Origin: Planctomycetota bacterium
GTDB lineage: Bacteria > Planctomycetota > PUPC01 > DSUN01
Direction of reading: 5' to 3'
NCBI GenBank assembly: GCA_035384565.1
Contig: DAOOIT010000005.1
Coordinates: forward strand, 43,893-107,892
DNA: 64,000 nt
The notes below the pieces were generated by a model. The model had not been told where the DNA came from. It was given only the letters and a program-made list of their open reading frames with translations, and did not search any database. Below are positions 32,467 through 41,811 of this stretch, piece after piece (positions within the stretch are counted from its first letter, which is position 1; every line of letters starts with the position of its first letter). The position numbers and the translations under genes were made by a program.

Positions 32467-32534
32467 GCTCGTGGCCCCGCTTTAGCGTAGCCCTGGGCCG
32501 GGAAAGGGCCGCGCCGACGCGCGGGGCCACGAGC
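32467..32534. repeat. 68-bp cloverleaf-like palindrome
   Basis: A perfect 14-bp outer stem, GCTCGTGGCCCCGC with its complement, encloses GCGT...ACGC and short GC-rich inner stems. It lies in the 113-base gap between metY and thi4 and could alter transcript processing inside the operon. Confidence 0.7.
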
Positions 32535-32549
32535 ACAGCTCGGTGTTTC

Positions 32550-33854
32550 TCACTCCTGCGACGCGCGCAGGGCCTGGTCGAGATCGGCCAGGATGTCCTC
32601 GATCTCCTCGATGCCCACCGACAGGCGCACGTACTCGGGCGTCACGCCCGTCCGCGCCTGCTCCTCGGGGGTGAGCTGCGAGTGGGTGGTCGTTGCCGGG
32701 TGAATGATGAGCGACTTGGCGTCGCCGATGTTGGCCAGGTGGCTGAAGAGCCGGACGCGGTTGATGAGCTTCTTGCCGGCCTCTTTGCCGCCCTGGATGC
32801 CGAAGCCCACGATGGCGCCGGCGCCGCGCGGGAGGTACCGGCGCGCGCGGGCATGGTCGGGGTGGCTCGGCAGGCCGGGGTAGTTCACCCACGCCACGGC
32901 GGGGTGTTTCGAGAGGAATTCGGCCACCGCCTGGGCGTTGCGCGCGTGGCGCTCCATGCGCAGAGGCAGCGTCTCGACGCCGAGCAGGGTGAGGAACGCG
33001 CCGAAGGGGCTCTGGCAGCCGCCCGTGTCGCGCAGCCAGTGGGTGCGGATGTGGATGATGTAGGCGATGTTGCCCACGGGCCGCAGGGCTTCCTCGAGCA
33101 CGACGCCGTGGTAGGCGGGGTCGGGGGCGCAGAGCTCGGGCCACTTGCCCGGGTTGGCCGCCCAGGGGAACCGCCCGCTGTCCACAATCGCGCCGCCGAT
33201 GTGCACGCCGTGGCCGGCGAGGAACTTGGTGGTGGAGTAGACCACGATGTCGAAGCCGTGCTCGATGGGGCGGAAGAGGGCCGGCGTGAGCACGGTGTTG
33301 TCAATGATCGCGGGCAGGCCGTGCTGGTGCGCGAGGCCGGTGATCTGGCGGTAGTCGGGCACGTCGTTCTTGGGGTTGCCGGGCGTCTCGAGGTAGACGG
33401 CGCGGGTGTTCTCGTCCACCAGGGCGCTCAGGGTCTCGGGCTGGGCGGGGTCGAAGAAGCGCACCTCGACGCCGAGCTTGGGGAAGGTCTGGGTGAACAG
33501 CGTCCAGGTGCCGCCGTAGAGGCTGGTGGCGGAGAGGAAGTTCTGGCCGGCGTGGGTGAGGGTGAGGATGGCGGCGGTGATGGCGGCCTGGCCGCTGGCG
33601 AAGACGAGGCCGGCGGCGCCGCCGTCGAGGGCGGCGAGGCGCTTCTCGAGCACGTCGTTGGTCGGGTTCATCAGGCGGCTGTAGATGTTGCCGAACTCTC
33701 GGAGGGCGAAGAGGTCGGCGGCGCGCTCGGTGCTCTTGAAGCAGTAGCTGGTGGTGGCATAGATGGGCACGGCGCGGGCCGTGGTCGTGGGGTCGGGTTC
33801 CTGCCCCGCGTGGAGGGCGAGGGTGCCGAGACCTGGGGTGCGCTCAGCGGTCAT
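32550..33854 (-). CDS. metY: O-acetylhomoserine sulfhydrylase
   Basis: A 434-residue Cys/Met-metabolism PLP enzyme. It forms homocysteine from O-acetylhomoserine and sulfide in the cytoplasm. Visible marks are LALHAGQEPDPTTTARAVPI, YSRLMNPTNDVLEKRLAALD, FASGQAAITAAIL, YGGTWTLFTQTFPKLG, the PLP Lys in VYSTTKFLAGHGV, and DAKSLIIHPATTTHSQL at the C-terminus, diagnostic of the MetY group. ATG 33854 has GGAGA eight bases upstream; earlier in-frame ATGs lie inside the PEP-CTERM gene. It overlaps that gene by 11 bases, suggesting coupling. It is one of the sulfide-consuming enzymes of the operon. Confidence 0.95.
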   Translation of the reverse strand: MTAERTPGLGTLALHAGQEPDPTTTARAVPIYATTSYCFKSTERAADLFALREFGNIYSRLMNPTNDVLEKRLAALDGGAAGLVFASGQAAITAAILTLTHAGQNFLSATSLYGGTWTLFTQTFPKLGVEVRFFDPAQPETLSALVDENTRAVYLETPGNPKNDVPDYRQITGLAHQHGLPAIIDNTVLTPALFRPIEHGFDIVVYSTTKFLAGHGVHIGGAIVDSGRFPWAANPGKWPELCAPDPAYHGVVLEEALRPVGNIAYIIHIRTHWLRDTGGCQSPFGAFLTLLGVETLPLRMERHARNAQAVAEFLSKHPAVAWVNYPGLPSHPDHARARRYLPRGAGAIVGFGIQGGKEAGKKLINRVRLFSHLANIGDAKSLIIHPATTTHSQLTPEEQARTGVTPEYVRLSVGIEEIEDILADLDQALRASQE

Positions 33855-34728
33855 GGTGGTCTCCATTGGGGCGGCTGGCTCGGCGGCGTCGGCGCCAGGC
33901 GGCGAACGCCAGGCCGGCGGCGACGAGCGTGCCGGTGGCTGGCTCCGGGATTGCGTCTTCCTCGAGCACACGGGCAATCTGCGTGCGGAAGATGAGGAAC
34001 TCCTGGTGGCCACCGGGGCCTTCGCCGCTGTACGCGAAGGGGTTGTTGAAAGTGAGGGGGTTCTTGTTGTACCACATCCAGCGCGAGTTGGAGGAGATGC
34101 CCTGGATGATCCAGGAGTTCACGCCCTGGAAGCCGGGGAAGTCGTTGTAGTCGCCGAGCGCCAGGGCGCCGACGCCGGGGTTGTTGCTCGGCATCATGCC
34201 GAACTCGTCCACCCAGCCGATGCTGGTGCCCGCCACGCCGGCTTCTGCGTTGGCGATCGCGATCTGGCTGTTGATGAGCGGGAGGTCGGCCACGGTCAGC
34301 GTGTCGCCCTCGATGTAGGAGTTGCGGTTGATTCCCGTGGCGAAGACCTGCCAGGTGCCGGTGCCGCTGAGCAGCGGGCCGTTGGGGAGCTGGAAGCCCG
34401 CCAGCGCGCCCTGGTAGCTGTTCTTGTCGCTCCAAGCCACCAGGTACACGTAGTCCAGCACCGAGGGCAGGGTCAACTGGTAGCGTTCCGGCCCTACCCC
34501 GGGGTTGGTGTAGGGGGGGACGGAGGGTCCGGCGAAGAGGACGGGCGGGCCGGTGAAGATCTCGCCGGCCGTCACGTTGCGAATGCCGCCGAAGTACGAG
34601 GTCATCTGCGTGGCGTCGCCGAAGCCGAAGCCGTAGGCGTTGTCCGCCGTGATCACCACGTCAATCTGCACCGCCCAGGCCGTGCACGCGAGGAATGCGG
34701 CCAGCATACCCAGTAGCGCCCGCCTCAT
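33844..34728 (-). CDS. PEP-CTERM protein inside the sulfur operon
   Basis: A 294-residue exported protein. Signal peptide MRRALLGMLAAFLACTAWAV, then a beta-rich, Gly/Asn/Ser-rich body with GISSNSRWMWYNKNPLTF. It ends with a PEP-CTERM signal: IPEPATGTLVAAG, a hydrophobic helix and a run of Arg, recognised by exosortase. ATG 34728 overlaps the stop of the ThiF-like gene (ATGA), and its own 3' end overlaps metY by 11 bases. A cell-surface protein wedged between two cytoplasmic sulfur genes with overlaps on both sides is unusual. Its role is unknown; in the same operon it may be made in response to sulfur supply. Confidence 0.88.
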   Translation of the reverse strand: MRRALLGMLAAFLACTAWAVQIDVVITADNAYGFGFGDATQMTSYFGGIRNVTAGEIFTGPPVLFAGPSVPPYTNPGVGPERYQLTLPSVLDYVYLVAWSDKNSYQGALAGFQLPNGPLLSGTGTWQVFATGINRNSYIEGDTLTVADLPLINSQIAIANAEAGVAGTSIGWVDEFGMMPSNNPGVGALALGDYNDFPGFQGVNSWIIQGISSNSRWMWYNKNPLTFNNPFAYSGEGPGGHQEFLIFRTQIARVLEEDAIPEPATGTLVAAGLAFAAWRRRRRASRPNGDHHDR

Positions 34729-35633
34729 GTCAGACACTCCTTTCTTTCCCCTTCCGGTGGAATGCCGGCCCTTGAGGTCTCGTTCGGCCAGGGCCGCGCC
34801 CGTCGGGCGGCCCCCGTTTCGTCGCCGCGCGCAGCGCAGCAGGGGGCCTCGCGGGATTCGGCCGCGTCGCGGCTCGCGGGGCTGCCGCCGCACAGGGCGC
34901 AGGCGGGGCGGACGGCTCGCGGCGCGCGGAGGAAGCTCCAGTCGAGGGCATCCACCACGAGCGTCGCGTGGGTGAGCAGGTCGCCGAGGCCGAGCAGCAG
35001 TTTGAGGGCCTCGGTGGCCTGGAGGGCGCCCAGTGTGCCGGCCAGCGGCCCGAGGATGCCGGCCTGGCCGCAGGTGGGCACGGCCTCGGGCGGCGGGGGC
35101 TCGGGCAGGAAGCAGCGGTAGCAGGGGTTGCCCTCGCCGGGCAGCACGGTCAGGAGCTGCCCCTCGAACTGCACGCAGGCGGCGGAGACGAGGGGCACGC
35201 GCTCGAGCCAGCAGGCGTCGGCGACGGCGAAGCGGGTGGCGAAGGTGTCGCTGCCGTCGAGAACCACGCTGTGCCCTCGCACAAGATGGCGGGCGTTCCG
35301 GGCGTCCAGGCGGAGCGGCAGCGCGCGCACCCGGCAGTCGGGGTTGATCCGGGCCGCCGCTTCGGCGGCCGAGAGGGCCTTCGGGCGGCCCACGTCGGGC
35401 GTGCCGTGCGCGATCTGGCGGTTGAGGTTCGAGAGGTCCACGGAGTCGCTGTCCACCAGGGTGATCTGGCCGACTCCCGCGGCGGCGAGATAGAGGAGCG
35501 CGGGCGAGCCGAGGCCGCCGGCGCCCACGAGGAGGACGCGCGCGGCGAGGAGGCGCTCCTGGCCGGCGCCGCCGACGCCGGGCAGCAGGAGATGGCGCGA
35601 GTAGCGCTCGGTTTGCTCCGCGGTGAACGGCAC
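34725..35633 (-). CDS. ThiF/MoeB/HesA-type adenylating E1 enzyme
   Basis: A 302-residue E1-like protein. It starts at GTG 35633 with AGGAG seven bases upstream, giving FTAEQTERYSRHLLLPGVGG. The nucleotide fold is VGAGGLGSPALLYLAAAGVG, then DSDSVDLSNLNRQI and DGSDTFATRF. Zinc ligands are CYRC and CALC. Such enzymes adenylate the C-terminus of small ubiquitin-like sulfur carriers (ThiS, MoaD, CysO) so that they can be thiocarboxylated. No carrier gene is seen nearby. The last 50 residues after CALCGG are low-complexity and atypical. It lies 15 bases after cysK, so a role in sulfur-carrier activation for cysteine or thiazole synthesis is plausible. Confidence 0.92.
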   Translation of the reverse strand: MPFTAEQTERYSRHLLLPGVGGAGQERLLAARVLLVGAGGLGSPALLYLAAAGVGQITLVDSDSVDLSNLNRQIAHGTPDVGRPKALSAAEAAARINPDCRVRALPLRLDARNARHLVRGHSVVLDGSDTFATRFAVADACWLERVPLVSAACVQFEGQLLTVLPGEGNPCYRCFLPEPPPPEAVPTCGQAGILGPLAGTLGALQATEALKLLLGLGDLLTHATLVVDALDWSFLRAPRAVRPACALCGGSPASRDAAESREAPCCAARGDETGAARRARPWPNETSRAGIPPEGERKECLT

Positions 35634-35647
35634 GAGGGGGCTCCTGG

Positions 35648-36633
<986 letters not shown>

Positions 36634-36637
<4 letters not shown>

Positions 36638-37407
36638 TCGGTTCTCCTCTGCCGCCCGTTGGGCACGACCCAGCCGAGGCGCTCGTAGCAGGCGCGCGCC
36701 GCGGGAGTCGTGAGAAACTCCATGAACCGCCTCGCCGCCTCGGGCTGGCGCGCGAAGCGCAGGAGCCCGATGCCGGTGCCCCGGTGCACCTGCTGGGCTT
36801 CGGGCAATTCGACGATCTCGATGCGCCCCGGGGCCAGGTGGGCGAAGGCGGACCAGCCGAACGCCGCGTCCACCTTGCCGCCGGCCACGGCCTCGACGAT
36901 GGCGATGCAGCCGTTGGCGCGGAAGGTGATGTTGCGCCGAATCCCCTCCACGAGGCCCAGGCGCGTGGCCACGTCCTCCCACAGGCCCTTCAGGCAGTCG
37001 AGCACCGAGATGCCCACGCGCACGCCGGCGCGGGCCAGGTCCTGCACGGTCCGCACGTTTTTCGGGTTGCCGGCGGGGACGATGATGGCCGACCTGCGGC
37101 ACGCAATGGTGCGCCGCTCTCCCGTTGCGACAATGCCTCGCACCTCGCCATCATCGAGCAGGAACTCGGCCCCGCCGATCGCCAGGTCGTGCACGCCGGC
37201 CTCGGCGATCTCGTCGAGGAAGTCGTGGCGGCCGTTCTGGCCCGCGGCCTCCTCGGCCACGGGCTGCGCGCAGTGGCGGCTGCACACGCTGACGGCCACG
37301 CGGATGCCCGAGTTGCGCTCGAAGAGGCGCGCGGCCTCCTCGAGCGGCGCGGCGCACGCGCGCGCCGAGAAGACCTTCAGGGTGGTTTCGCTGGCTTGCG
37401 CTGTCAT
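36634..37407 (-). CDS. ModA/sulfate-binding-like protein without export signal
   Basis: A 257-residue periplasmic-binding-protein type 2 fold resembling ModA. Marks are TLKVFSARACAAPLEEAARL, IIVPAGNPKNVRTVQDLARA, VGISVLDCLKGLWEDVATRL and GKVDAAFGWSAFAH. Unlike a typical ModA it has no signal peptide: ATG 37407, with GGAGG five bases upstream, leads straight into the first beta strand. It has several cysteines, including VCSRHCAQ. No permease or ATPase for molybdate or sulfate is nearby. It may be a cytoplasmic oxyanion sensor or carrier. It overlaps cysK (ATGA) and follows cysH, so it is firmly part of the operon. Confidence 0.8.
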
Positions 37408-37438
37408 CCCGGCCTCCAAGTGCCTGACCGCCTGCGGG

Positions 37439-38155
37439 TCAGATCTGGTAGTTGCCCTTCAAGGGGCGGGTGTGGATGCCGCACTCGCCGCCGCACTTGC
37501 TGGTGCCGATCCAGCGGCCGGCGCGTTCGTCGGGGCTGCTGCTGATGTGGGTGCAGGGGGCGCACCCCAGCGAGCGGTAGCCCTTGAGGTACAGGGGGTT
37601 GACCGGCACGCGGTGGAGGGCCAGGTACTGCCAGATCTCGCGCTCGTACCAGATGAGGATCGGGTTGAGCTTGAGGAGGCCCTGGTCGCGTTCCTCGATC
37701 TCCTGGAAGTCGGTGCGCGTGCGCCCCTCGGTGCAGCGCAGGCCGGTCACCCAGCACGTCACGCCCATCTCCTCGATGGCGCGGCGGGTGGGCTGGACCT
37801 TCAGGATGTCGCAGCAGCGGTCGGGCTCGGTGGCATAGAGCTTGTCCGGGATCGGCTCGTTGTTCTCGAAGACGCGCAGTTCGGGGTAACGGGCCACCTC
37901 TTCGCGCATGAACTGCTTGGTCTCGGCCGGCTTGAAGCGGGTGGTGACCACGAAGCCGCGGATGGCGGGGCTCACGCGCTTGGCCAGGTGCCACACCACG
38001 CTGGAGTCCTTGCCCAGGCTGTTGGCCACGACGAGGCCGTCGCCGAACTCCTTGTGCGCCCACTCGATGAGGTCGAGCGAGCGCTCGACCTTCTCGGCGA
38101 AGTTCAAGCCGTCCACCAGCGCCTTGATGTCTTCTTGCACCGCCGCCACGGCCAT
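37439..38155 (-). CDS. cysH: Adenylyl-sulfate (APS) reductase
   Basis: A 238-residue PAPS/APS reductase. The PP-loop-like NSLGKDSSVVWHLA, the cluster ligands CC (114-115) and C198-x2-C201 in SLGCAPCTH, and the catalytic Cys in the ECGIH motif (C225) are all present. The complete four-Cys set marks the [4Fe-4S] type that reduces APS directly to sulfite with thioredoxin. No ATP sulfurylase gene is in the window. It stands 16 bases after the DUF2061 gene and is the second gene of the operon. Confidence 0.94.
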   Translation of the reverse strand: MAVAAVQEDIKALVDGLNFAEKVERSLDLIEWAHKEFGDGLVVANSLGKDSSVVWHLAKRVSPAIRGFVVTTRFKPAETKQFMREEVARYPELRVFENNEPIPDKLYATEPDRCCDILKVQPTRRAIEEMGVTCWVTGLRCTEGRTRTDFQEIEERDQGLLKLNPILIWYEREIWQYLALHRVPVNPLYLKGYRSLGCAPCTHISSSPDERAGRWIGTSKCGGECGIHTRPLKGNYQI

Positions 38156-38171
38156 ACGTCAGCTCCTTTGC

Positions 38172-38489
38172 TCAGATTTGGTACTCGGGCGCTTCGTGCA
38201 GGTACTCCGCCTCGGCAAGGAGGCGCCGAATCGCCTCGATGTCCTCCCGGTCCAAGTCGGGCCGCAAGGTGAGGTGGGCGAGAGGATGGACCTTTCGCCC
38301 CCAGGTGATGCGCTCCCAGGCCCGCTCGTGGAAGTAGTAGAGAAGGAAGCGCAGGGTCTGAAAGATGCTCGTGATGCCCAGGGTGTTGCTCCAGTCGCGG
38401 GTGAAGGCGTAGGTGATGAAGAGTTGCATGATGATTCCGATGATTCGCCAACTGACAGACTTGGTCAGGCTGCGGAGTCGGGATTCCAT
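38172..38489 (-). CDS. DUF2061 membrane protein
   Basis: A 105-residue protein with two hydrophobic segments (SVSWRIIGIIMQLFITYAF and IFQTLRFLLYYFHERAWERI) characteristic of DUF2061. Members of this family occur beside sulfate-assimilation genes, and their function is unknown. The C-terminal half is charged and soluble, with LRPDLDREDIEAIRRLLAEA. It is the first gene of the sulfur operon and is preceded by the operator-like dyad at 38510-38532. It could be an oxyanion transport accessory or membrane anchor. Confidence 0.85.
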   Translation of the reverse strand: MESRLRSLTKSVSWRIIGIIMQLFITYAFTRDWSNTLGITSIFQTLRFLLYYFHERAWERITWGRKVHPLAHLTLRPDLDREDIEAIRRLLAEAEYLHEAPEYQI

Positions 38490-38509
38490 CGGTGCCGCCC
38501 TATATGATT

Positions 38510-38532
38510 ATCCCGACTGGCATAGTCGAGAT
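38510..38532 (-). promoter_or_regulatory. Rrf2/IscR-type operator before the sulfur operon
   Basis: Read on the minus strand, ATCTCGACT, five bases, then AGTCGGGAT. The 9-bp arms are complementary except for one position. GACT-N5-AGTC is the core of IscR type 1 sites. It is 21 bases upstream of the DUF2061 ATG. The same framework is found before the Rrf2 gene at 39115-39137. Confidence 0.65.
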
Positions 38533-38655
38533 AGTCTCCCAAAACAAGACGCGCCCAGCCTGGCTCCCGAGGCACAGCCTCACGTCGCCCACCGTAGCCC
38601 AAGACCGTCGCCCGGCGACGGCCTCGAGGCGTCCCCCGCGCGGTGAGTTGATGCC

Positions 38656-39105
38656 TCAGATCGCATAGCTGGCCACGTACTCCGCGGACCTGCGGGCGTC
38701 TTGCTCGACCAGGCTCTGAAAGGTCGTCTGGTCGTAGACGCCCGAGACGGCTGACCGGACGCGCTCCCACATGGGCAGGAACACGCAACCCCCGTAGAGC
38801 GGGCACTCGTTGTGGCTGCTGCCCATGGCGCACACGACGGGACCGACCGGCCCCTCGATGAAGCGGATCACGTCGCCCACAGCCAGTTCGGCCGGCGGGC
38901 GCGCCAGCGCGTAGCCTCCTCGGCTGCCACGCTGCGAGACCACGAAGCCCGCCTGCTTGAGCTGGTTGAGGATGACCTCGAGGAATCGGGCGGGGATGGC
39001 CTGCGCCTCCGCGATGTCTGCGATGCGCACGGGGCCGGCGCCATAGCGCTTCGAGAGCTCGAAGACGGCACGGACCGCGTACTGGCATTTCTGCGAGACG
39101 AACAT
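38656..39105 (-). CDS. Rrf2-family regulator with three cysteines
   Basis: A 149-residue Rrf2 protein. The winged helix reads SQKCQYAVRAVFELSKRYGA, IADIAEAQAIPARFLEVILN and QRGSRGGYALARP. Three cysteines, C92, C101 and C107 (VVCAM...ECPLYGGC), lie where IscR and NsrR bind an Fe-S cluster, so it may sense cluster status, NO or sulfur supply. It is upstream of, and on the same strand as, the sulfur operon. It has its own promoter and an operator-like copy of the operon site, suggesting autoregulation and control of the operon. A CymR-like cysteine-synthesis sensor role is the alternative. Confidence 0.92.
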   Translation of the reverse strand: MFVSQKCQYAVRAVFELSKRYGAGPVRIADIAEAQAIPARFLEVILNQLKQAGFVVSQRGSRGGYALARPPAELAVGDVIRFIEGPVGPVVCAMGSSHNECPLYGGCVFLPMWERVRSAVSGVYDQTTFQSLVEQDARRSAEYVASYAI

Positions 39106-39114
39106 CGGCGCTCC

Positions 39115-39137
39115 ATCCTGACTAAATCTATCGAGAT
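39115..39137 (-). promoter_or_regulatory. Rrf2 autoregulatory operator
   Basis: On the minus strand ATCTCGA, seven bases, then AGTCAGGAT, sharing 15 of 23 positions with the operon site at 38510-38532 in the same spacing. It overlaps the end of the -10 box, where a repressor would block transcription. Confidence 0.6.
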
Positions 39138-39164
39138 TGTATCAACGCTGCACCGCCCTGTCAA
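39136..39164 (-). promoter_or_regulatory. rrf2 sigma-70 promoter
   Basis: TTGACA, a 17-base spacer and TACAAT: a near-consensus promoter. The leader is about 25 bases to ATG 39105. Confidence 0.75.
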
Positions 39165-39310
39165 GCTTTTTTTCTGCAAGCCGCTCACGGAGGGTACTTG
39201 GGCATCTCAAGAATGGCTTTTCGAGGTGTTGGCGGTCTCGACTCGACTGGCCTGGTGCGGGGTGCGAGCGTGCCTGCCCTCTCCGGGCTTGGCGGTTCTT
39301 GCGGGGGCTC

Positions 39311-39508
39311 TGCCGAGTGGCTGGCGGGCGCATTCTGCCCATGCTGTATCAATCCTGAGAGGGGGAGAGTGATACAGCATGGGTAGACGGGCGAGAACTG
39401 GCGATTCTCGCGGCTCCGGCCATACTCGCTCACATTGGGGATGAGCAAGTATGGGGGCTGGAACGGCCTGAGCGCGTAAAGCATTGCTGCATATGTGGTT
39501 ATGTGGTG
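39311..39508. repeat. Triple-hairpin dispersed element, copy 2
   Basis: Homologous to 361-558 along its whole length. The 14-bp first stem (39338-39351 with 39370-39383) is identical in both copies. In the third stem a G-C pair of copy 1 is replaced by A-T here (39424 with 39450), a compensatory change, with one new mismatch (39427 with 39447). No gene is seen in 39165-39621. Confidence 0.8.
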
Positions 39509-39621
39509 GAACCCGCTGGCGGTGGGAGACCCGTCCCGCGCTCCCCGGCAGCGGCCGCGTGGCCTGAGGGGAGCGAGCGCGAGGAGCCAAATCGCGCTTG
39601 AACCGGGAGGGGGCTCTCCGT

Positions 39622-40521
39622 ATGATACGCGCCATGACTCGGAACCAGCGACGCGATCTGCGCAACGGCCTCCTCTTCATCTCGCCCTGGATCGTGGGCT
39701 TCTGCGTGTTCATGGTCTACCCCGTCGCCTCGTCGCTGTACTTCAGCTTCTGCGACTACTCGGTGCTCGAGCGCCCCGTGTGGATCGGCGCCGAGAACTT
39801 CACGGAGCTCGCCCATGACAGCGTGTTCTGGACTTCGCTGGGCAACACCCTCTACTATGCGGTGATCGCCCTGCCGCTGGGGATGATGCTCGCCATCGGG
39901 GTGGCGCTGCTGCTCAACACCAAGGTGCGCGGCATGGCCGTCTACCGCACGATCTTCTTCCTGCCGTCCATCGTGCCCGTGGTGGCGATGGCCATTCTGT
40001 GGCTGTGGATTCTCAACGGGCGCTACGGCGTGCTGAACTACTCGCTGACGCTTCTGGGCCTCCCGGCAAAGAGCCTGCCCGCGTGGCTCGAGAGCAAGCA
40101 CTGGGCCATGCCTGCCCTGATCCTCATGGGCCTCTGGGGGATCGGCCACGCCATGGTCATCTACCTGGCCGGCCTCCAGGACATCCCGGTGCACCTCTAC
40201 GAGTCGGCGGAGATTGACGGCGCGAGCTGGTGGCAGAAGACGGTGCACATCACCCTGCCCATGCTCTCCCCCACCATTTACTTCAACCTGATCATGGGCA
40301 TCATCGGCACCTTTCAGATCTTCGCGGCCCCCTACATCATGACCAACGGCGGCCCCGAGCGGGCCACGCACTTCTACACCTTCTATCTGTATAACCTGGC
40401 GTTCGAGGACCTGCGCATGGGCTACGCCTGCGCGATGGCCTGGATTCTGTTCCTCATCATCCTGGGGCTCACGCTGCTCGCGACCAAGGTCTCGGCGAAG
40501 CACGTGCACTACGAACGCTGA
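39622..40521 (+). CDS. ABC sugar permease, MalF type
   Basis: A 299-residue inner-membrane permease with six predicted helices. The first is LLFISPWIVGFCVFMVYPV. The cytoplasmic EAA loop is ESAEIDGA followed by TLPMLSP. The LYYAVIALPLGMMLAIGVAL and TIFFLPSIVPVVAMAILW segments are typical of carbohydrate-uptake permeases. The start is uncertain: TTG 39598, ATG 39622 and ATG 39634 are in frame; 39622 has GGGAGG eleven bases upstream. It pairs with the MalG-type gene at 40597. No solute-binding protein or ATPase is adjacent, so these must be encoded elsewhere. Context (sialidase-like protein, symporter) suggests glycan uptake. Confidence 0.93.
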   Translation: MIRAMTRNQRRDLRNGLLFISPWIVGFCVFMVYPVASSLYFSFCDYSVLERPVWIGAENFTELAHDSVFWTSLGNTLYYAVIALPLGMMLAIGVALLLNTKVRGMAVYRTIFFLPSIVPVVAMAILWLWILNGRYGVLNYSLTLLGLPAKSLPAWLESKHWAMPALILMGLWGIGHAMVIYLAGLQDIPVHLYESAEIDGASWWQKTVHITLPMLSPTIYFNLIMGIIGTFQIFAAPYIMTNGGPERATHFYTFYLYNLAFEDLRMGYACAMAWILFLIILGLTLLATKVSAKHVHYER

Positions 40522-40596
40522 CGGCGAGCCCTGCGCTCGCCCGGCGGCAGGGCAACCGCCGCCCGTGCCGAAGCGCGGCCGAGTTGGAACTTGCGT

Positions 40597-41799
40597 ATGA
40601 AACTCACGACGCCCAAGCGCATCGCCATCCACGCCGCCCTCGTCGTGGGGTCGTGCATCTTCATCTTCCCCTTCGTCTGGCTCATCACCACGTCGCTGAA
40701 GCCGGTCGAGCAGATCATGAAGATGCCGCCCGACTGGCTGCCGCGGGCCTACTACGCCCCCGTCGAGGGCCAGCGGCTCAAGGTGGTCAAGGAGCGCGAG
40801 ATAGGCGAGCCCTCGCTGATCGTCCACTATGCTGTGGGCGGGACGGCTCCGTCCCGCGTCCTCCTCCCGGCCTCCAAGTACGCCGACGGCAGGGCCGAGG
40901 TGGAGGTCCGCGTGGCCGACCGCACGGAGCTCGTGCGCGTGCCCGCGGTCGTCGAGAAGGAGGTCCCGGGAGGCTGCTGGCTGGTGCGCGAGAAGCTCGA
41001 GCGTCTGCCCCAGGACCCCGGCCCGCCGGCCCGTTGGGACTGCGTCAGCCCCGCCCAGATCGAGGAGAGGATCGAGCCGGCCTGGTGGAACTACCGCGGC
41101 GCCATCCGCTACACGGGCTACTACGAGGGCTCGTTCCTCGGCCTGAAGTACCGGGTGCCGATGTTCCTCGTCTACCTGCGCAACACCCTCCTCGTGGCCA
41201 TACTGGGCGTCATCGGCACCACGCTGTCGAGCGCGCTGGCCGCCTACGGCTTCGCCCGCATCCCGTGGCCGGGGCGCGACAAGGTGTTTCTCGTCGCCCT
41301 CTCGACCATGATGGTGCCGTTCGCGGTCACGATGGTGCCGCTGTATGGGGTGTTCCGCGCGCTGGGCTGGATCGGCACGCTCAAGCCGTTGTGGGTGCCG
41401 GCCTTCTTCGGCAGCGCCTTCAACATTTTCCTGCTGCGCCAGTTCTTCCGCACGATTCCGCAGGACCTCTCGGAGGCGGCGCGGATTGACGGGTGCAGCG
41501 AGTTCGGCATCTTCTGGCGCATCATGCTGCCGCTCTCGAAGCCGGCCCTGGCCGTGGTGGCCCTCTTCCACTTCATGTGGGCGTGGAACGACTTCATGGG
41601 CCCGCTCATCTTCCTCACGAAGCAGGAGACGTATACCCTGTCGCTCGGCCTCCAGTTTTACCAGAGCCAGCACGGCGGCTCCGAGTGGCATTTCCTCATG
41701 GCCGCCTCCACCCTCATGATCCTGCCCATCGTGGTGCTGTTCTTCTTCACCCAGCGCACCTTCATCCAGGGCATCTCGACGACGGGGATGAAGAACTGA
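40597..41799 (+). CDS. ABC sugar permease, MalG type, with large loop insertion
   Basis: A 400-residue permease. The first helix (IHAALVVGSCIFIFPFVWLI) is followed by an inserted domain of about 115 residues before the usual helices resume at VPMFLVYLRNTLLVAILGVI. The EAA loop is EAARIDGC...MLPLSKP. MalG-type permeases are normally about 280 residues, so the insertion is notable. It faces the outer side of the membrane by topology, and is beta-rich (EVRVADRTELVRVPAVVEKE). Part of it, VGGTAPSRV, is encoded by a dispersed palindrome (40838-40857). ATG 40597 is preferred over TTG 40591; neither has a clear ribosome site. It forms the heterodimer partner of the preceding permease. Confidence 0.92.
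   Translation: MKLTTPKRIAIHAALVVGSCIFIFPFVWLITTSLKPVEQIMKMPPDWLPRAYYAPVEGQRLKVVKEREIGEPSLIVHYAVGGTAPSRVLLPASKYADGRAEVEVRVADRTELVRVPAVVEKEVPGGCWLVREKLERLPQDPGPPARWDCVSPAQIEERIEPAWWNYRGAIRYTGYYEGSFLGLKYRVPMFLVYLRNTLLVAILGVIGTTLSSALAAYGFARIPWPGRDKVFLVALSTMMVPFAVTMVPLYGVFRALGWIGTLKPLWVPAFFGSAFNIFLLRQFFRTIPQDLSEAARIDGCSEFGIFWRIMLPLSKPALAVVALFHFMWAWNDFMGPLIFLTKQETYTLSLGLQFYQSQHGGSEWHFLMAASTLMILPIVVLFFFTQRTFIQGISTTGMKN
40838..40857. repeat. In-frame palindrome, half element
   Basis: GCGGGACGG, CT, CCGTCCCGC, preceded by TGTGG. This is the first hairpin of the three-way-junction family (see 44756 and 58257). It lies inside the loop insertion of the permease gene and keeps the frame. Confidence 0.7.
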
Positions 41800-41811
41800 G
41801 GAGGCCCCGCA

